DNA of 50,470 nt from an uncultured Pelagibacteraceae bacterium (lineage in GTDB: Bacteria > Pseudomonadota > Alphaproteobacteria > Pelagibacterales > Pelagibacteraceae): the NCBI GenBank assembly GCA_902519635.1, contig CABYKW010000002.1, positions 1-50,470 of the forward strand. Reading direction: 5' to 3'. A program made the translations under genes and the position numbers. This document shows, in pieces, positions 47,302-50,470 of this stretch. Positions within the stretch are counted from its first letter, which is position 1. The number at the start of each line of letters is the position of its first letter. The notes beneath the pieces are model-generated. The model ran no database searches, was not told the origin of the DNA, and was given only the letters and a program-made list of their open reading frames with translations.

Positions 47302-49173
47302 ATGGCTGAAAAAATAATTACAAAATCATTTGAGAGACTTTTAGATAAAGGAAAGCATAGAGGATTTATTACCTACGAAGAGCTTGGAAAGTCCTTAGGA
47401 AAAAGAAATGGAACAATAGAGAATATTGAAAAAGCTTTTATTATTATTGTAGATGAAAAAATAACCTTAGTAGAAAAAAAATCTCAATTTCAGTCAAATA
47501 AAAAGAAAGAAACAGCAAGCACAACTGAAGATAAATCTTCAGATAAAAGCGATGATCCAATTCGAATGTATCTTCGAGAAATGGGTGGAGTTGAACTTTT
47601 ATCTAGAGAAGGTGAAATTGCAATTGCAAAAAGAATTGAAGCAGGAAAAGATGTTATGATAAATGCTTTAACACAAAGCCCAATAATTGGAAAAAAAATA
47701 TTTGAATGGAAAGAACAGATAGAAAATCAGCAACTTTTAGTTAGAGACATAATTGATATAGATTCAACATATGAGGACTTTGAATCCTTAGAAGAAGGTG
47801 ATGAGTTAAAAATTAAAAAAAAATTAGATAACAAAGAAGAAAAAAAAGACGAAGCAGGAAAAGATGATGAAAAGAAAGAACATGAAACCACTACTGAGGA
47901 TGATGAATTCAATGTTTCATTGGCAAAAATGGAGGAAGAAATTAAACCTAGGATAATTAATATCTTAGATTCATTAAACAAAAATTATTCTAAACTTCAA
48001 AAATATCAAAAAGAAAAATTATATTGCTTACTAGACTCAAAAGAACTTTCAATATCCAAAAATAAAAACTTTAAAAAGATACAAACATTATTGGTTGATA
48101 ATTTTAAAAACCTTCAATTAGCCCCACATGTAGTTGAAGAATTAGTGCAGTTACATTACAAAGAAAATAAAAAGATAGTTTCCTTAGAAGGTGTGTTGTT
48201 AAGGTTAGCTGTGGACAATAAAATTTCTAGAGAAGAATTTTTAAAATATTATATAGGCAATGAAATAAACCCTAAATTTGAGTCTTTTTTAAAGGAAAAT
48301 CAAGTATGGAAAAATTTTTTTAAGAAATTTAAAAAAGATTTTTCTGAAATTAGAGAAAGGTTAGTTGATTTTAGTAAAAAAATAGGGTTGTCAGTTGGTG
48401 AATTCAAAAGGTTAGTAAGTAGAATTCAAAAAGGAGAAAGAGAGTCAAGAATAGCTAAAAAGGAAATGGTTGAAGCAAATCTTAGATTAGTAATTTCTAT
48501 TGCTAAAAAATATACTAATAGAGGACTTCAATTTTTAGATCTTATTCAAGAGGGAAACATTGGTTTGATGAAAGCAGTAGATAAATTTGAATATCGAAGA
48601 GGTTATAAATTTTCAACTTATGCTACTTGGTGGATCAGACAAGCCATTACAAGATCAATTGCAGATCAAGCAAGAACAATTAGAATTCCAGTTCACATGA
48701 TAGAGACCATTAATAAAATAGTAAGAACACAAAGACAAATTATGAGTGAGTTTGGTAGAGAACCAACACCTGAAGAGTTAGCAAAAAAATTAGCAATGCC
48801 TCTAGAAAAAGTTAGAAAAGTATTAAAAATAGCTAAGGAGCCAGTATCACTTGAAACTCCTGTGGGAGATGAAGAGGATAGCAGTCTAGGAGATTTTATT
48901 GAGGATAAAAATGCATTACAACCTTTAGATACGGCTATTCAATCAAATTTAAGTGAGTCAACTACAAAAATTTTAGCCTCTTTAACACCAAGAGAAGAAA
49001 GAGTTTTAAGAATGCGTTTTGGAATTGGAATGAACACTGATCACACCTTAGAAGAAGTTGGTTTACAGTTTTCTGTTACAAGAGAGAGAATTAGACAAAT
49101 AGAAGCTAAAGCTCTTAGAAAATTAAAACACCCAAGCAGATCAAAACAACTAAAAAGTTTCCTAGAAAAATAA
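47302..49173 (+). CDS. rpoD: RNA polymerase sigma factor RpoD (sigma-70)
   Basis: The housekeeping sigma factor. The 623-aa protein has region 1.1 ([19 protein letters not shown]), region 1.2 ([20 protein letters not shown]), a variable acidic/Lys-rich non-conserved region (about 160-215), region 2 ([40 protein letters not shown]), region 3 ([12 protein letters not shown]) and region 4 with helix-turn-helix ([20 protein letters not shown]). All core-binding and -10/-35 recognition elements look intact. It is followed by a CAU tRNA. Confidence 0.98.
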   Translation: MAEKIITKSFERLLDKGKHRGFITYEELGKSLGKRNGTIENIEKAFIIIVDEKITLVEKKSQFQSNKKKETASTTEDKSSDKSDDPIRMYLREMGGVELLSREGEIAIAKRIEAGKDVMINALTQSPIIGKKIFEWKEQIENQQLLVRDIIDIDSTYEDFESLEEGDELKIKKKLDNKEEKKDEAGKDDEKKEHETTTEDDEFNVSLAKMEEEIKPRIINILDSLNKNYSKLQKYQKEKLYCLLDSKELSISKNKNFKKIQTLLVDNFKNLQLAPHVVEELVQLHYKENKKIVSLEGVLLRLAVDNKISREEFLKYYIGNEINPKFESFLKENQVWKNFFKKFKKDFSEIRERLVDFSKKIGLSVGEFKRLVSRIQKGERESRIAKKEMVEANLRLVISIAKKYTNRGLQFLDLIQEGNIGLMKAVDKFEYRRGYKFSTYATWWIRQAITRSIADQARTIRIPVHMIETINKIVRTQRQIMSEFGREPTPEELAKKLAMPLEKVRKVLKIAKEPVSLETPVGDEEDSSLGDFIEDKNALQPLDTAIQSNLSESTTKILASLTPREERVLRMRFGIGMNTDHTLEEVGLQFSVTRERIRQIEAKALRKLKHPSRSKQLKSFLEK

Positions 49174-49202
49174 TTTTTTCTGATGTAAAAGGTACTAGTA
49201 AA

Positions 49203-49279
49203 GGGCCTGTAGCTCAGTTGGTTAGAGCAGTACACTCATAATGTATTGGTCCCAGGTTCGAGTCCTGGCGGGCCCACCA
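49203..49279 (+). tRNA. tRNA with CAU anticodon (elongator Met or Ile2)
   Basis: A 77-nt cloverleaf with acceptor GGGCCTG/CGGGCCC (one G-T pair near the end), D-arm GCTC-AGTTGGTTA-GAGC, anticodon stem GTACA/TGTAT (G-T closing) around loop CTCATAA with anticodon CAT, T-arm CCAGG-TTCGAGT-CCTGG, and encoded CCA. The fully paired G1-C72 end excludes initiator tRNA. A GGGCCTGTAGCTCAGTTGG start resembles alphaproteobacterial isoleucine tRNAs, so tRNA-Ile2 (lysidine-modified) is a serious alternative to elongator Met. Confidence 0.93.
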
Positions 49280-49283
49280 TTAA

Positions 49284-49883
49284 TTAACTGTTAATAAATT
49301 CCTCTAATTTCGCTATTAAAATTTTAATATCGTTATTATTAGAATTTAGTATAGATGAAAATTCTTCTTTTTGTGTTCTTGCTAAACTTAATCCTTCAAC
49401 AATTAGATCTCTTATTAGAGGTTTGTCAGGATTTTTTGTATAAACTCTCCAGTCAATTTTTATCTCTGGTTGATTATCATTAGCAATTATTTTTGACTTC
49501 ACAATAGTATAGTTAACGCTTTTTTTCTCTGCTTCAATAATCTCAAATTTATTTGTTGAATAGTCTGTTAGTCTAGAAGTTAGACTCTTTAAAAAGTATT
49601 TTTTAAAAGCTTCTTGGTAGCTTTCTAAAATATTTTTATCTGTGGATTTTCTTAATTCTCCAAGGGTATATAAACCTAATGCATTTATATCTACATTCTC
49701 TATAGCTACATTTTCTATAAAAGTAGTTTTTTCTTCTTTGGTTAAATTTTTGTCAGATAATTTACTTATTGCATCGTTCACTAGCTCAGAGACAAACATT
49801 TTTGGATCTGAACTGTAAGTGCTTGCAAAAATTGAGCCGCTTAAGAAGATCAGTGAAATCAATATTAGACTTAGCTTTTTCAT
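49284..49883 (-). CDS. mlaC: MlaC/Ttg2D-type phospholipid transport protein
   Basis: A periplasmic lipid carrier of the Mla pathway that shuttles phospholipids between the membranes. The 199-aa protein has a signal peptide (KKLSLILISLIFLSGSIFAS), the family core FVSELVNDAISKLSD, ALGLYTLGELR, YQEAFKKYFLKSLTSRL and WRVYTKNPDKPLIRDLIVEG, SLARTQKEEF. It lies 13 bp downstream of mlaA and 4 bp from the converging tRNA. Confidence 0.9.
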   Translation of the reverse strand: MKKLSLILISLIFLSGSIFASTYSSDPKMFVSELVNDAISKLSDKNLTKEEKTTFIENVAIENVDINALGLYTLGELRKSTDKNILESYQEAFKKYFLKSLTSRLTDYSTNKFEIIEAEKKSVNYTIVKSKIIANDNQPEIKIDWRVYTKNPDKPLIRDLIVEGLSLARTQKEEFSSILNSNNNDIKILIAKLEEFINS

Positions 49884-49896
49884 CCTTTGAATGGCT

Positions 49897-50470
49897 TTAA
49901 TTGTCTAAATTTCCCCAGTCATCTTCAGCTTCACTGGAATTATTAATTTTATTTTCTCTATTTTGTAAATATAAGCTTTTAAATGAAGCGTACAAATCTA
50001 TAGAATTTTTTTCTAAACTCTGAAAATTAGTCTCGTTATCTGCTCTAAAATCTACAGCTGTAGTGCTTCTCACAGCAACATAATCAATCTGGTTTCCTGA
50101 TACCCCAAACAATTCATTTTCTCTCCAAGTTATATGTGCAAATGGGTCAACAAAGGTATCGGCTATCATTCCTATAGAGTCCCTAGCCGTTGTAGGACCT
50201 AAAATTGGTAATACAAAATAACATCCTGGTCCAAATCCATAAGCTCCTAAAGTCTGTCCAACATCTTCTTTTTGAGCGTTCAATCCTAATTTTGATGCTG
50301 GATTAGCTAATCCAACTATACCTATGGTCGTATTGATAAGAAAACTAGCAGTTGCATCTCCTGCTCCTTTTAAATTTCCTTGAAAAACATGATTTGGTAT
50401 TGAAAGAAGTGTAGCAATATTAGAGGTGAAATTGCTTGTTCCGTTTTTTATTGGTTCAGGAAGTTTATTG
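49897..50470 (-). CDS. mlaA: MlaA/VacJ family lipoprotein (5' end outside window)
   Basis: An outer-membrane lipoprotein that extracts misplaced phospholipids from the outer leaflet and passes them to MlaC. The frame is open to the window edge; the TTG at 50283 is internal, since upstream codons continue with ATASFLINTTIGIVGLANPA and ASKLGLNAQ. Family core: GQTLGAYGFGPGCYFVLPIL, GPTTARDSIGMIADTFVDPF. The N-terminal part, including any lipobox, is outside the window. It lies 13 bp before mlaC. Confidence 0.93.
   Translation of the reverse strand, partial: NKLPEPIKNGTSNFTSNIATLLSIPNHVFQGNLKGAGDATASFLINTTIGIVGLANPASKLGLNAQKEDVGQTLGAYGFGPGCYFVLPILGPTTARDSIGMIADTFVDPFAHITWRENELFGVSGNQIDYVAVRSTTAVDFRADNETNFQSLEKNSIDLYASFKSLYLQNRENKINNSSEAEDDWGNLDN

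Overview
The window looks like a chromosomal segment of a SAR11-type alphaproteobacterium (Candidatus Pelagibacter or a close relative). The reasons are the very AT-rich sequence, A/T-rich codon use, very tight gene packing with 1-31 bp overlaps (convergent pairs even overlap at their stops), no mobile elements, and alphaproteobacterial neighbourhoods: rpmH-rnpA-yidD-yidC-argB, murA-DUF2948, petABC, an OmpR/EnvZ/MarR trio next to ilvE, and yqeY-dnaG-rpoD. No gene-free stretch longer than 300 bases exists; the largest gaps are about 147 bp (upstream of prs), 126 bp (carA/yqeY) and 102 bp (trmL/petA). I see no insertion sequence, prophage or CRISPR array. Almost everything is core metabolism or information processing.

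Layout. 1-2169 (+): def (5' end outside the window), fmt, truA. 2174-9277 (-): a GT2 glycosyltransferase, a SET-domain protein, dapE, dapD, a HAD hydrolase, argB, yidC, yidD, rnpA, rpmH. 9328-16015 (+): a TVP38/TMEM64 membrane protein, three small ORFs, dcd, murA, DUF2948, a truncated infA, a TPR fragment, ispE, tRNA-Gln, CCA-adding enzyme. 16012-17765 (-): greA, hemF, trmL. 17868-20429 (+): petABC (cytochrome bc1). 20406-26566 (-): ychF, pth, rplY, prs, pgeF, a MidA-type methyltransferase, lgt. 26618 (+): ubiK-like BMFP. 26841-29245 (-): EnvZ-like kinase, PetR-like regulator, PetP-like MarR. 29323 (+): ilvE. 30207-36660 (-): a methyltransferase, pgsA, uvrC, folB, a FolM-like SDR, uvrB. 36699 (+): aspartate aminotransferase. 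37879 (-): trxB. 38854-40453 (+): an ELM1-like protein and a 2OG-Fe(II) oxygenase. 40456-44866 (-): carB, carA. 44993-49279 (+): yqeY, dnaG, rpoD, tRNA(CAU). 49284-50470 (-): mlaC and a partial mlaA.

The most notable property concerns sequence integrity. Between about 4.0 and 15.8 kb, six genes (dapE, argB, rnpA twice, TVP38, DUF2948, cca) have reading frames broken by seven shifts, each repaired by removing exactly one base from an A/T homopolymer of 7-11 nt. In the same stretch infA stops after 43 codons and runs directly into the C-terminal half of a TPR protein. I recognised no such shift in the remaining 34 kb, although equally long homopolymers are common there. The likeliest reading is a locally low-quality or chimeric assembly segment. 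Transcriptional slippage or real decay is the less likely alternative. I did not find a convincing new biological system. The best biological leads are the SET-domain protein with its overlapping glycosyltransferase, the ELM1-like/2OG-oxygenase pair, a DnaG that lacks three of four zinc ligands, and the small ORFs upstream of dcd.
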